Assembly: GCA_012932295.1 (NCBI GenBank)
Contig: JAAONU010000008.1
Span: 37,810,949-37,874,948 of the forward strand
Origin: Cyclina sinensis
Taxonomy: Eukaryota; Mollusca; Bivalvia; Venerida; Veneridae
Direction of reading: 5' to 3'
Length of the DNA: 64,000 bases
Shown: positions 47,242 through 58,540 of the stretch, piece after piece
Layout of the letters: each line of letters starts with the position of its first letter
Numbering within the stretch: the first letter of the stretch is position 1
Notes under the pieces: generated by a model
The model's input: only the letters and a program-made list of their open reading frames with translations
Databases searched by the model: none
What the model was told of the DNA's origin: nothing
Position numbers and translations under genes: made by a program

Positions 47242-47383
47242 ATACATTGTTGAGCATAATACTGATTCACTTGGACTCATACATGGCTACAAAACCTATT
47301 GGACTCGGCTAGCATCTCGTCCAATATAGGTTTTACAGCTGTGCTTCGTCCAATAGAATTCTGTATTGTACTCAACAATGTAT
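47242..47383. repeat. 142 bp hairpin (foldback) element
   Basis: The ends pair: 'atacattgttgag' + 'cataatac' at the left and 'gtattgta' + 'ctcaacaatgtat' at the right. An inner pair, 'aaacctattggac' and 'gtccaatataggttt', pairs again. It is probably a small foldback MITE; no clear target duplication. Confidence 0.7.
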
Positions 47384-48306
47384 AATAACCCCATAATATT
47401 GTTTCTTTATTATGTAAGGAGACCTCTCAATACTGTCTGTAACCTATTGCAATGTTTATCATAGATTTTTCTTTGACTTGGAACTTTGAAAATGAAAGTG
47501 TGCACTAAATTTCAACACAACATCTGTCAATTTTAGCCTCTAGTTGCATTCAGTAATATTAGTTAATAGTAGTTTCAAACTGTATTACTCTTTATAGCTA
47601 AATAATACTTCTTACATTCATACCAGTCATTTAAACATTAAATATTTTAAAATTGGTAAGTGAATCCTTCAGTTTTAAACTTTTAACAAAATAATGGCTA
47701 AAATAAGGAGAAAAAAACTGTTGAAAATATGAGTCATACATGTTACATTTATGTAAATTTTCCAAAAACTACATGGTAAAATATTTTTATCTTCTGTATT
47801 TAAGCTGGATATAGTTTATCTGTTAAAAATATGTCCTAAATATTAAGGTAATAATCATATTTTTAATTTTCTGACTCTTTGTTTTCTCTCAAACCAATTT
47901 TTACACTGCTCAGATCATTTGGATTTTTTGCACTCTTCGACAGATTAACAGGTTATGGAAGGTTGTTGTCAACAAAGAAAGATTTACTTTCTCTGTTTTC
48001 AAGTTTTGACACCTTTACTGCATCTGTAGAAACCAGTATTGTATTGGTATTTGGAAATTTGGGTGAAATATGGGACTTTGTTATACCCAAGGGTGTCAAA
48101 TAAACTGAACAAAAGACGAGCTGTGGGGTTGTTTCGAAAAAAGTCGTTTATTTCTCTAAAAAGTATGGAAAGCCAACCTAAAATTTTGCAGGTAGATCAG
48201 TGAAATGATGCAGATTATGAAAATAAAATGTTAGGTAACATCTGGAAAGGTGCTCATTACAGGTGCGCTACCTTAATCAAAATCTATGCTCCTTGTTCCT
48301 CTACTT
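47384..48306. other. Intergenic, no gene seen
   Basis: AT-rich. The ORF 47879-48103 uses a TTG-type start, has no recognisable domain and is not supported. Confidence 0.45.
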
Positions 48307-48384
48307 TCTGACTGTGTACGGAGGCTGTGTTTTCTGACTGTATACGGAGGCTGTGTTTTCTGACTATATACGGAGGTTGTGTTT
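48307..48384. repeat. 26 bp tandem repeat, three copies
   Basis: 'tctgactgtgtacggaggct' + 'gtgttt' occurs three times with tgtgtac, tgtatac and tatatac variants in the middle. Confidence 0.85.
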
Positions 48385-48564
48385 TTGGACTTATTTTTTA
48401 CCTGATAAATGCGGTTGTTTAATTTTCACTTTTTTTCATAAAAAGTTCCTTTTTAATTTCAGTAAAATCTTATGAAAAATCATATCAGATATCTATATAA
48501 AACCTGCCAATACTTGACCTTTCTACCTTATATTTCTTCTTGCTACATATTGAAATCCTGCAAT

Positions 48565-48876
48565 CCTTTTCACAATAAATCTTACGATTTATCTTAAGAT
48601 TTTGACTTACGATAATCGTAAGTGAAATCTTAATTCATTTACACAAAACCAATCGTAAGTTAAATCTTTTATCTTATGATAATTCTTATTCAAGATAAAA
48701 ACTTATGATACATTTTACTTATTAATGTAACATTTTACACTTACGAAAGGGTAACATCAATCGTTAGGTTAAGACAGATTTTACACAAGATTTTCTTACA
48801 ATTTTTTGTGAAAAGGATATTTATCGTAAGATTTCTCTTACGAAAAAAAAAGTGTCGTAAGATTTTTGTGAAAAGG
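48565..48876. mobile_element. 312 bp MITE with TCGTAAGAT-rich body
   Basis: The left end CCTTTTCACAATAAATCTTA (48565) is the near-inverse of the right end TAAGATTTTTGTGAAAAGG (to 48876). The interior repeats CTTACGA/TCGTAAG many times in both orientations, so the whole element can fold. No certain target duplication ('cctgca' and 'tctgca' flank it). It sits directly upstream of the second LINE. Confidence 0.65.
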
Positions 48877-51800
48877 TCTGCAGGGCTTCTGGTCTGTCTT
48901 TCATAATTTCCAAGTCTAGAGCGTCAGGATTCATTGGGGAGGCAGATCCTTCGCTTTTACTGAAAGATAAAAGTGTAAAGCTATGTGCACTTAATGTAAG
49001 TGGACTTAAAAAAACGTCTTCATTACCCAGATTTTATTGACTTTGTAAATAAATTTGATATATTTTGTTTATCGGAAACACATACGGATGATACAGATAT
49101 ACTTGACATTGAGGGCTATAAATATTTTGCTAATAATAGAACTCAAGCATATTATAGGAAGTCGGGAGGCATTGGTATTTATGTTCGTAGTAATATGGCA
49201 CCTTTTATTTCTGTTCATGAAAATAATTCGGAATACGTGCTTTGGATATCAATAGATAAAGCTCTTACAAACCTAGACGAAAATATGATACTCGGTTCAG
49301 TTTACATTCCACCGGAAAATTCGCGTTTCTTTAATGAAGATCTTTGGAACAAGTTTGAAAATGAACTTGAACAAAAATGTAGTCAGCATAAATACGTATA
49401 TATTGCCGGTGATACCAACTGCCGGATAGGAACTATGCGTGATTTTGTCCTTTCAGACCCACACTTAAATAATATATTTGATATAGATGAGGAAATACAA
49501 GCCGATATTGATAGGCATAGAATTTTAGAAAATTTGTCAATCCGGTTAGAAAGAAATTCGAAAGATCATAGATCAAATAGTCACGGCATGCGTTTAATTG
49601 AAATATTGAGAACTAACAACTTATTTATACTCAACGGAAGACTCTTCGATGATAAAGACATAGGCCAATTTACCTTCAGAAATAAAACCGTAATTGATTA
49701 CGTTTTTGCGACCGCTGAATGTTTTCAACAAATAAATGCTTTTAAAATCGTTGAATCAGACTCATTATTCTCCGACGGACATAATGCCCTTTGTTGGGAG
49801 ATAAGCGTCCCTAACAAAGCTTACACTTCCGAAAATAGCTATATGCATTTTAGAACAAAACCACTTTGGAAAACTGAGCTGTCCGCTTCTTTCAACGCAA
49901 ATCTTGACGCTGATGTAATAAATAACATTAACTGTCAACTAGACCAATTTCCGCAATCACATCATACTATAGAACAAGTGACTTATGAAATTCAAAAACT
50001 GTTTCAAAACGCTGCCGAAAAAACCTTCCCTCAATGTATTGAAGCCCAGTTCACTACCTCTTCCATAAATAATAAGCCCTGGTTCGGACCAAAATGCCAT
50101 AGGGCAAGGAAAAACTACCACGATGCGAAAAGTACTTACCTCTCCAACCCTAACACCGACACTAAACTAAGGTTCAAACACGCAAGTAAATTATATAAAA
50201 GAACTATGAATTTTTATATAAAGAAACATAAACAAAACAATGCTACTAAATTAAGAGAACTTAACGATAAAAACCCTAAAAGATATTGGAAATTCCTAAA
50301 TAGTCTTAAATCTAATAAGAAAGACAATCCCTCACCTAACATACACGAGTTTTTCGAGTTTTTTGAGAAAACTAATTCAAACACCATTCAAGATGACAGA
50401 TTTGAGGATTATGAATTACGTTCGTCACAAGAACCCAATGACTTTCTTGACTCACCTATAAATTCGAGCGAAATATACAAATGTATATCAAATCTTCATA
50501 ACTCCAAAGCCCCACACCCCACTGATAAGATTATAAACGAATACTTAAAATCTACCAAAGATATCCTTTTACCTACCTACTGTAAATTATTCAACAGTGT
50601 ATTAGAAACTGGTCATATTCCTAAAGTTTGGCTAGAAGGGTCAATTATTCCTATATATAAAAATAAAGGAGATTCGAAAGATCCAGCAAATTATCGCCCA
50701 ATTACAATCCTCAGTTGTTTCGGGAAATTATTTACATCCATTCTTAACCAAAGGTTAACAAAATTTTTAGAAGATAATAACTTGTTAGATCAGAATCAGG
50801 CAGGATTTAGGAAAGGTTACTCATGTAGTGATCATATATTTACACTACACTGCCTTTTTGAAATTGTCAGAAAGAGGAAACATAAGCTTTTCTGCGGGTT
50901 TGTTGACTTCTCGCAAGCATTTGACAAGGTATGGCGTATAGGACTGTGGCACAAACTCCTTAACAACTCCATTAATGGTAAATTCTTTAATGTCATAAAT
51001 AATATGTATAAAAACATCAAATCGTATATTTCACATAATGGGCAAATTTCGGATACATTCACATCCGAAATCGGTTTAAGACAGGGTGAAAATTTGTCGC
51101 CGGTACTTTTTTCTATGTACTTAAATGATCTTCAGTCATGTTTGCACTTAAATGGCGCAGTTGGTATAGAGCTAAGAGACCCACTCGACTTTGACATATG
51201 GCTTAAACTGTTAGTCTTGCTCTATGCCGATGATAGTTATTTTAAGTGATTCAGCAGAGGATTTTCAACGTAGTCTCTCTTTATTTAATGACTACTGTAA
51301 AAACTGGCATTTGCAAGTTAATATGAGAAAGACGAAAATTATCATATTCGGAGCCCGACAACTGAATAACTTTGAGTTTAAATTTGACGACCAAATTATT
51401 GAAATTATCGATCAATATCATTATCTTGGCGTAACTTTCTCAAGCAGCGGATCTTTTCTTAAAGCACGAAAACATGTAGCTGAACAAGCAACGAAGGCTA
51501 TGCACCTTCTTTTCACGAGAGCCAATAATTCTGATTTACCAATAGATCTTATACTTAAACTGTTTGACCATACAGTTATACATATATTAACTTATGGATC
51601 CGAAGTATTCGGTTACGAAAATATTGACATTCTAGAAAAAGTACACAACAACTTCCTTCGGAAAATTACTAAAGCGAGACGCTCTACTCCCATGTCCTTT
51701 CTATACGGAGAATTAGGAAGATATCCTATCTCCATTATCGTTAAAACCCGCATGATCTCATTCTGGAATCGTTTAATTTTAAGCAAAGAACAAAAAATAT

Positions 51801-53288
51801 CGCTGCAAATATACAAATACATGTTGAATCTCCCAAACAGTAACTTTAAGTGGATTAGCAAAATAAAAGAAAACCTTAACTCTGTAGGCCGTCCAGATTT
51901 GTGGGAAAACCAATTCCATTTAAATCAAACTAATATTCATAAACAAGTTAAACAAACCTTGATTGATCAATTCAAACAACAATGGCACGAGCAATTACAA
52001 GAATCGAATAAGGGTCGGATTTACAACAGCTTCAAGGAACAGTTTGAATTTGAACCTTATTTCAAAACCCTCTCTACACAAGAGTCGATGACTATTTTTC
52101 AATATAGAACCGCAAACCACCGGTTACCCGTTGAAACCGGCCGTTACGACGGAACCCCGTTTGTCGATAGAGTATGCACACTTTGCAATATGAGAAATGC
52201 TCAACCCGTCGGATGCGAGAGACATTATCTTCTAGAATGTACATTTTTTAGCCGCGAAAGGTCTGAATACCTAGGTTCACTCAACATTAGAAATCACAAC
52301 CTTTCTTTGAAAACATTACTTGCTTCAACTTCATTGAACGTCCTGAAAAACGTGTGCAAATTCGTAAATATAATAATGAAAAAATTTTAACTGCAAATTC
52401 TTAAATATTATAATGAAAAAAAATTAACTTACCAATATTGGACCAATGCCTCCCCACTTACCTTTACCTATTTTTAAACAAAGGATATCACTATTGTTTT
52501 CAATATGTGCAAATTGTATCTGTTCACGTTTGCAAAGTTAGAGTGAAATCTTGAGGAAAAATAAGAAATTATAATCTCGGATGTTTTCGTAAAATTATAA
52601 TGTACTTACTTTTTTGTCAATTTTCTCAATTTCCAGAGGTTTAAAAATCCTAGTCAAAACAAAACAACGTGGTCACATGTTTTTTACGTTTTTCATTGAC
52701 GGTTACTTTCATTGACTGTGTAGCAGTATTTACTGATTGGCTAGCCGCAATGTTTTTATAACCTTAATACTCTCAAGCGCGGTGTAAGCGCGGTATCTTT
52801 GATTGCTGCTCCTCTTATAGTTGTATACTAAAACGTTGTCACTATCAATCCGCGGAGAAATTGATCCTCCTTTATATTAAAACCCAAGGCTGTTTTGATA
52901 TAACTGGCCCCCACCCTATTTTAGTAATATTTACTAGTTACTATTCTATTTGAAGAATATATTACTTCACTGACTGGGAAATGCCATTGTACAGGGGTGT
53001 ACCTAAGTGTTATTGTTCTGAAGATAAAAAAAACTCATATTTATACAATTATTGTTAGTAGACGGATCGCTACCCCACATGTTTGTTAATTGTTTCTCTT
53101 TTGTTTATTTGTTTGTTTTTTCTGTTTGCTTTTTTTCTGTGTATTTTGGTTGTTGTCTGTTTGCCTATGTTGTATATCTTGATCGGAAACCTTTGCTATT
53201 GTTTTCATAAATCTGTTTGTGTTATATCCCCATGTTGTATGAAAAGTACCTGGGAGAAATAAAAGATATGTTCTGTTCTGTTCTGTTC
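48877..53288 (+). mobile_element. Nearly full-length second LINE with TGTTC-repeat tail
   Basis: One non-LTR retrotransposon on the plus strand: endonuclease, reverse transcriptase and C-terminal Cys/His knuckle in one long coding region (about 48900-52390), a 3' UTR (52391-53268) and a (TGTTC)n tail at about 53269-53288 in place of poly(A). The 5' boundary is uncertain; sequence readable as element starts just after the MITE ending at 48876. Only two frame breaks are seen, so it is much younger than the LINE at 37.3 kb. It has no LTRs and no gag-like first ORF in the window. Confidence 0.85.
48961..52390 (+). pseudogene. LINE endonuclease-reverse transcriptase, two frameshifts
   Basis: The endonuclease begins KLCALNVSGLKK, then shifts frame at a seven-A run (49008-49014) into the long frame 49000-51249. 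Endonuclease landmarks: DIFCLSETHTD, GGIGIYVRSN, YIAGDTNCRIG, SDGHNALCWE. RT landmarks: ANYRPITILSCFGKLF, QAGFRKGYSC, FVDFSQAFDKVW, IGLRQGENLSPVLF and LLYADD. Directly after YADD (51234-51236) a second shift leads into 51224-52390, which carries DSAEDFQRSLSLFNDY, HYLGVTFSSSG, LTYGSEVFGY and the terminal CTLCNMRN...CERHYLLEC knuckle. The catalytic Asp residues are all present; only the frame is broken. Confidence 0.9.
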
Positions 53289-54056
53289 AGTAATTTTCAC
53301 ACCCGGCCTTGAAGGTAAACTGCCCCCTTCTCCAGTCTTCCCTGATAACACTTTGATCGTAAGTGGTTGTGAAACTCAATTAAACCACACCATTGTCAGA
53401 ACATTTCTCAGATGGAAATTTGTTCGAAAAACCATGACAAACGTTTAAAGTTTATTCTTGTATTTTATCGAGTAAAAGTAATATCACAAACAGTTTAGAA
53501 AATATATAACGCAATCAATAAATAAAATTTCTATAAAATATTAGAAATAACCCTGAAAAAATGATACAACCCTTTTGAGGTTAACAAACGTAAAAAAAAA
53601 ACTTACAGAATATAGAGAGACAAAATTCCTACAGCTATAGTTAACATCGGTATGTATATTATAACCTTCCACATCTTAAGTTTAAATGTGATAATGTTTT
53701 CAGATAGAGTTATTTATTGTATTAGCAAAAAAGAACTATTACATGACCCGTCAAAATATGAATCTTAGTCACAGAAATTACATAATAATTGAAATATCAA
53801 TACATTATTTTTGTAACATATTTTTTTTACATTCTTTTCCTTTTGTTTAGGAAACTTATTAAAATGATCCTATTTAAATGAATGTAACATAAATTGTTTA
53901 CACAACAAAGACCTTTGACATGCCGTTATAATAATCTACATAAAAACACGTGGTGAACTATTTCATTCTTTAGTCTGCTTGTTGTACAATAATAAATATG
54001 TGCATTTTATCAATAAGAGAAAACTAATTAAGACAACACATTTGTGAGTTCCTTTC
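53289..54056. other. 3' flank of LINE and of minus-strand peptide gene
   Basis: AT-rich, no coding signal. The 3' UTR of the gene ending at 54057 should extend leftwards into it, but I see no certain polyadenylation signal on the minus strand. Confidence 0.45.
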
Positions 54057-54311
54057 TCAGAAGAAATGTGGCTTTTCACATATACATCTGAGTCTGCCAT
54101 TTGTCTGAATCTCTTGACAGACAGAACCATCTTCTTTACAACGACCAACAGGTGCTGAAAATCGACCGTTTGGTCGATAGATTAAGTCCTTACAGGTGCC
54201 GGTAGACCGGTCCATTCTGCACTTTTTCCGGAGTCTTCGGCACTGACAAACCTCTAGGAGACTTGTGAAGACAAGTAGCCCAATCAAAGTGACAATTATT
54301 CCAGACGCCAT
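54057..54311 (-). CDS. Secreted six-cysteine cationic peptide, copy 1
   Basis: 84 residues. Residues 1-24 form a signal peptide (MASGIIVTLIGLLVFTSLLE then VCQC). The mature part is Arg/Lys-rich with six cysteines spaced C-x8-C-x17-C-x6-C-x10-C-x-C and the landmarks KDLIYRPNG, APVGRC, EDGSVC and RCICEK. The ATG lies three bases after an acceptor (ttttcatag) on the minus strand, so the whole protein is in one exon after a UTR intron of about 330 bp (donor at 54644). Copy 3 (61584-61838) has the same length and spacing. By analogy, short secreted cysteine-rich cationic peptides in molluscs are often host-defence or signalling molecules; nothing in the sequence proves this. I do not recognise the family. 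Confidence 0.8.
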   Translation of the reverse strand: MASGIIVTLIGLLVFTSLLEVCQCRRLRKKCRMDRSTGTCKDLIYRPNGRFSAPVGRCKEDGSVCQEIQTNGRLRCICEKPHFF

Positions 54312-54644
54312 TTCCTATGAAAAAGAAATTAGCGATTAAATTATGCAAAATCATATTACATGAAAAATATGCATTAATGAAGCACTACATACATTTAAAA
54401 AAACAAAATGAAGTATGAAACAGGTAACTAAGCAAAATACGAGTTTGATTAAAATGAGTTTTTACTTACACCTACTTTACATTTGTTTTATTTAATGAAT
54501 TGTTTATTTATAATCATATCCGTACTGCATTTCTTTTTGTCAGAGAGCTGACAAAACCAGTTTTCTTTATTTCTTGTGTAAATAGATATAGCTTTGACGA
54601 CACGTTTCTTTAAATACATAATTACGTTCAAAATAAAGTCATAC

Positions 54645-54800
54645 CTATAGATGAGCAAGTTAATCTGTCGTTTATTTCTTTCTTTTCTTGTTTGTCTTGC
54701 TGTAAGTTTCAAAACTTTGTCTTTACTATTGTACGGCTTCTTGGTATTTTATATATACTTGTGATCGGATGTGCGTTATGTAGAAGTAATTATTTACTAC
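54645..54800 (-). promoter_or_regulatory. Promoter and 5' UTR exon of peptide copy 1
   Basis: Minus-strand reading: conserved 'tatatggtagtaaataatta' (about 54793-54812), then 'gcacatccgatcac', TATA box 'gtatatataaaata' (about 54744-54757), a UTR exon of roughly 75 bases and a donor CTATAG|GTATGA at 54645/54644. The ATCCGAT word and TATA spacing match copy 3, and the pseudogene keeps a worn version. Confidence 0.6.
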
Positions 54801-56929
54801 CATATATAGAGGTTACTTAGGACGAACACTTATAAAAAATGAAAAGAATACATCATCAATTAAAGGAGCGTTAATAACCAATCGTCAAAAAGTTCTGTTT
54901 CTCACTATTACTCTAATAAACATTTCATAATTAACGTGGAAAAACCCTGTAATGAAACCACCTACACCGTAGATAGAGAATGATGCTCCAATTAATGTTT
55001 TGACATCTTAAGCTAAACGGAAACATCTTCATCGTAACAATTTCTATGCACTCTATATCAAAGAAATATTTTCGCACTATTAATCTTATAGAAATAGCAT
55101 TATTTGCGACAATATATTTAATTACTAGAATGTAAGTGCATTCTATAATTTTTTTTCGAGTTTGTTCAACGAAGACGCCTGATATGTCTTTTGAAAAGTA
55201 CATGACATAAAATGTAAAGTAATACGTATACGTTTACTGAAATACTCTTTCAGTGAACCTACGTATTTTAGGTTTTGTGTAACAAATAAAATACTTTTCA
55301 CATTGTATTAAAAAGTAAATGTCTTCATTTAGTGTGACTAAACCTGTAAACATTCCAAAATGAAAATCATGTCAAGGATAGAGAAACTTTACATCTATTG
55401 TATCATGCTCATGTGGACTACTTAATGTGATAAGGAGGTTAGTCATTTATTTCTCCATTATTATGAGTATGATGTAAAAGGGGAAAATAGATATCTAATT
55501 AAGTTAACTGTGCGTGCATAGATTTTAATAAGTCTTTTGCAAAATGTTATAAACACTAAAATTCAATACTAATTGAGCAGTTTATTGATATAAATTAAGG
55601 TACAATTGAACAAATGAACTTTTTATTGATCGATCGAATTAGAGTAAAACAATTTCAATATTCTAGGATTTAAATTTAAGAAGGCGTTGCAATTTGAAAT
55701 AATGTGTTGTAAACGATTTAGAGTACAAATTGAGATTGTTGTTTTTTGCATATAAAACAGTGTGAAGTTTTCTTCAAATTGTTTAAAGATCTGCTAGATA
55801 TCTGTACTTACATGTATAATCTGGCGACATTAAAGTTCCTTATTTTGTTTTTGGCACCGTAGTTTTAGTATCTGTATGTAATATGAATAGTATTCATATA
55901 TCATTAACCGATAATTAACAAACATATAGAATGAGCACGTGTAGTGAATTTTGATATTTGATCGGTACAAAATATTTTACAGGTAATAGACCAAAATGAC
56001 ATAATTCAGTAGAAGTTTGAAAAGACGTACATATCTTGCCAAGAATGATTCGCATTTTTACTAGAAATGAAGATAAATTGACGCCATAAAAACTTCCTTA
56101 GAATAGCAATATTGTATACTTTTAAACAGTTCATTTTTTGCAAAATCCAAATGTATTAATCTTATTTTTGAAACAACATTGTAAAGTCTTTAGTTTACCA
56201 TAGTTTTTTTTTAGGAAAGCCTTCTTTCGGTACTGAATGATGTCATTGCCTAAATATGTGAGTCTTTATTCCGCTGTTTGATTAACACAAACAAATATAA
56301 ATTATACTCACGAATATCTTGTCATTAGTGTTTTTGGCTTGGAGGGCTCAGAATTAGATATTATATGTGTGTGTATGTATGTTTCAGTATATCATCATTT
56401 AAGGTTTAACAGATATTCCAAAAGACTTCTAGTAGGATTGAATATGAATATTATATAGACATAAAGAGAATCCGAAACTATCAAACGTGGAAAAAAAACC
56501 TATTAAAACCCTATCAAACGTTCACATTTGCTTTAAGGTAAAATCTGCATTTAAATTACGATTGAAATGCGTAAATAATATCTACAGGGTCAGTGATACT
56601 ATTTCAGAGAAATGTAACATTGTGCTTTTCGATTTAAATGCTGAGGATAGCATGGAACTGAAATTGTAATTGGTATTATCGTTATTACCATAGTTGGATT
56701 GCATTTTGTTCATGCTTAAGTATCCTGGATATATATCAATGTTATGTGTGTACTTTTATTTTGTAGCGCCTTCATACTCATTTGGTATTTCCCTTTGACT
56801 TCCCGAGATTACATATAACTGTATTCATTTGAATTTCCTTATTGTGTTGGTGACCCTCATGTCCGATTTCTCAAATTTGGATATTTGGGATTTGATATAA
56901 AGTTTTAGATTTTAGTTGGGTGGGAGGCG
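54801..56929. other. 2.1 kb intergenic, no gene seen
   Basis: AT-rich. The minus ORF 54931-55203 and plus ORF 56487-56669 lack family character, cysteine pattern or splice support. Confidence 0.5.
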
Positions 56930-57690
56930 GGGGTTACATGTATGGTGGCGGTGGGGGGTCTTGCATATCTACACTTATTGGTGAACATGCACACCAAGTT
57001 TCGAAACAATATCCTTGGAAATATGGAAGTAGTTCCCATCGCAATTTATTGCTGTGACGGGCTGTAAAACCGCAAAGCGTCATTAGCGTGCACATAAATG
57101 CTATACATGTTAACATCTATAGGTAAACATCATCGCCAAATTTCGAATCAGTAGTCCTAAAATGTAGACGTAGTTTGCTTCACTGGAAATGCGGGTTCTA
57201 CAAAACAGAATACTAATTTTTCCTATGCAGATATGAGGAAAATAAGCCCTGCCCTTGGTAGTCACGTTTATTCAACGGAGCGCAAAAAAATTCACAATTT
57301 AAATAGAGGATCTCTCAAGGAACATCTGTGCAAAATTATGTAGTTTCTAAAAAGAGGATTTTTAGATATCCATTATAGACATAAAATGAAAATAAGCACC
57401 GACCCTGGCGGGCATGAATTTCGGGTTTCAATAATTTTCACTTTTTGTTTAGAGAGCCACCAATAGAAGAGCTGTACAAAATTATAATCAAATCCCCTGC
57501 AAGGTGTTGTTGATGAGAAGTGCTTTGAAGTTTTTCCTTTTAGTTGCAATAGCAACCAGAGTTCTTGATGGAAAACAAGGAATTTACAAATCTGAGAGGG
57601 GGCAACAATGGGAAAATCAGGTATAGTGTGAGGAGATGCCGCTTAAAGCAAGTAATTGACAGACGGTGGATAATCCCAGTTGCTCACTTG
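56930..57690. repeat. Dispersed repeat related to the 3.4-4.9 kb repeat
   Basis: It ends 'gcaatagcaaccagagttct' ... 'gaggagatgccgctta' ... 'gctcacttgagc', the same landmark order as 4645-4860. Before that are diverged ~165 bp units ('aataagccctgcccttgg', 'aataagcaccgaccctgg', 'gtgcaaaattatgtagtt'). A G/T-rich start (ggtggcggtggggggtc) lies at about 56943. Non-coding. Confidence 0.5.
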
Positions 57691-58189
57691 AGCTTTCATT
57701 CAGCAGCCAGTTGTATAAACAATGGTTAAAGTTAACCCATGGTTATTCACTAATCCATTTGTATAAAACTTTTTAACCAAATGGTGAGTTAAAAGAGCGT
57801 GGCATGCCTTAATGCTCTTTGTTTAGCACTAAAATTCCTATGTCCTTAGACTTATCAAATATTTCGCGTTTTTCCAGTTATATTTGTTGTTTTTGTTACA
57901 ACAAATAAAGTTAGTGTTTACATATTGCTAACTGCAAAGTTCTAATTATTCTGTCTATTTCTCGTTGTACACTATCTCATTAGTTTGTTTGTTTCTCTTT
58001 ATTAGACATCTAACGTACTATTTGTGTCTATTCCCAGCCCTAATTCCATAAAACAATTATATACATATCACTCAAGCTGTGCAAAACAAAACCAACAATC
58101 TTAGTGTCTTATTAGTCAATACATTTTCGTCGAATATAACGAAGATAAATTTTGACAAAACAAAGTATGTGTTATATTCCTTTACTAGA
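57691..58189. other. Intergenic with short inverted words
   Basis: About 57705-57800 holds 'gtataaacaatggttaaagt' and 'ttgtataaaactttttaacc' with partial dyads (MITE-like remnant). No coding signal. Confidence 0.4.
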
Positions 58190-58400
58190 TATCAAAAAGC
58201 TTATCACATATAAAATGGAATCTTCGTTTCTTATCATGATTTGACAAACGCCTCCAATGTCTTCACATCGTCCAGCTAGCGCTGCAAATGGATCATTCGG
58301 TCTGTAGATAAAGTTTCTACACATGCCAGTAAACCAGTTCATGCTGCACCATCTCTGCTCTGACAAGGACAAAACTCTAAGAGACTTGCAACAATCTATT
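58190..58400 (-). pseudogene. Broken copy 2 of the six-cysteine peptide
   Basis: Minus-strand reading keeps C-x8-C-x17-C-x6-C with NFIYRPND, LAGRCED and GGVCQIM, so it is clearly a paralogue of the genes at 54057 and 61584. The signal peptide is gone: the RLLQV relic is followed by a TAG stop and then a frame break, and the first Met-led frame starts only at 58372 inside the mature part. The last two cysteines (C-x-C) are replaced by Leu and Val and the frame runs on to an unrelated end. Non-functional as a secreted peptide. Confidence 0.75.
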
Positions 58401-58469
58401 TATTCCTGTATTTTCTTGTTCTTAAAATCACGTGCAAACGTTTTTATCACAACCGTTTGTCTTTTCCAT

Positions 58470-58540
58470 TTTTTACTTCTTATCGGATGTTGGTCATGAA
58501 GTGGAATTAATGACTTACTACCATATTTGGACGTCCACTT
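58470..58540 (-). promoter_or_regulatory. Worn promoter of peptide pseudogene
   Basis: Minus strand 'atatggtagtaagtcattaa', then 'atgaccaacatccgataaga', matches the promoters of copies 1 and 3. The TATA box position reads 'agtaaaaaatgg', so it is lost. It marks the duplication as including upstream DNA. Confidence 0.5.
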
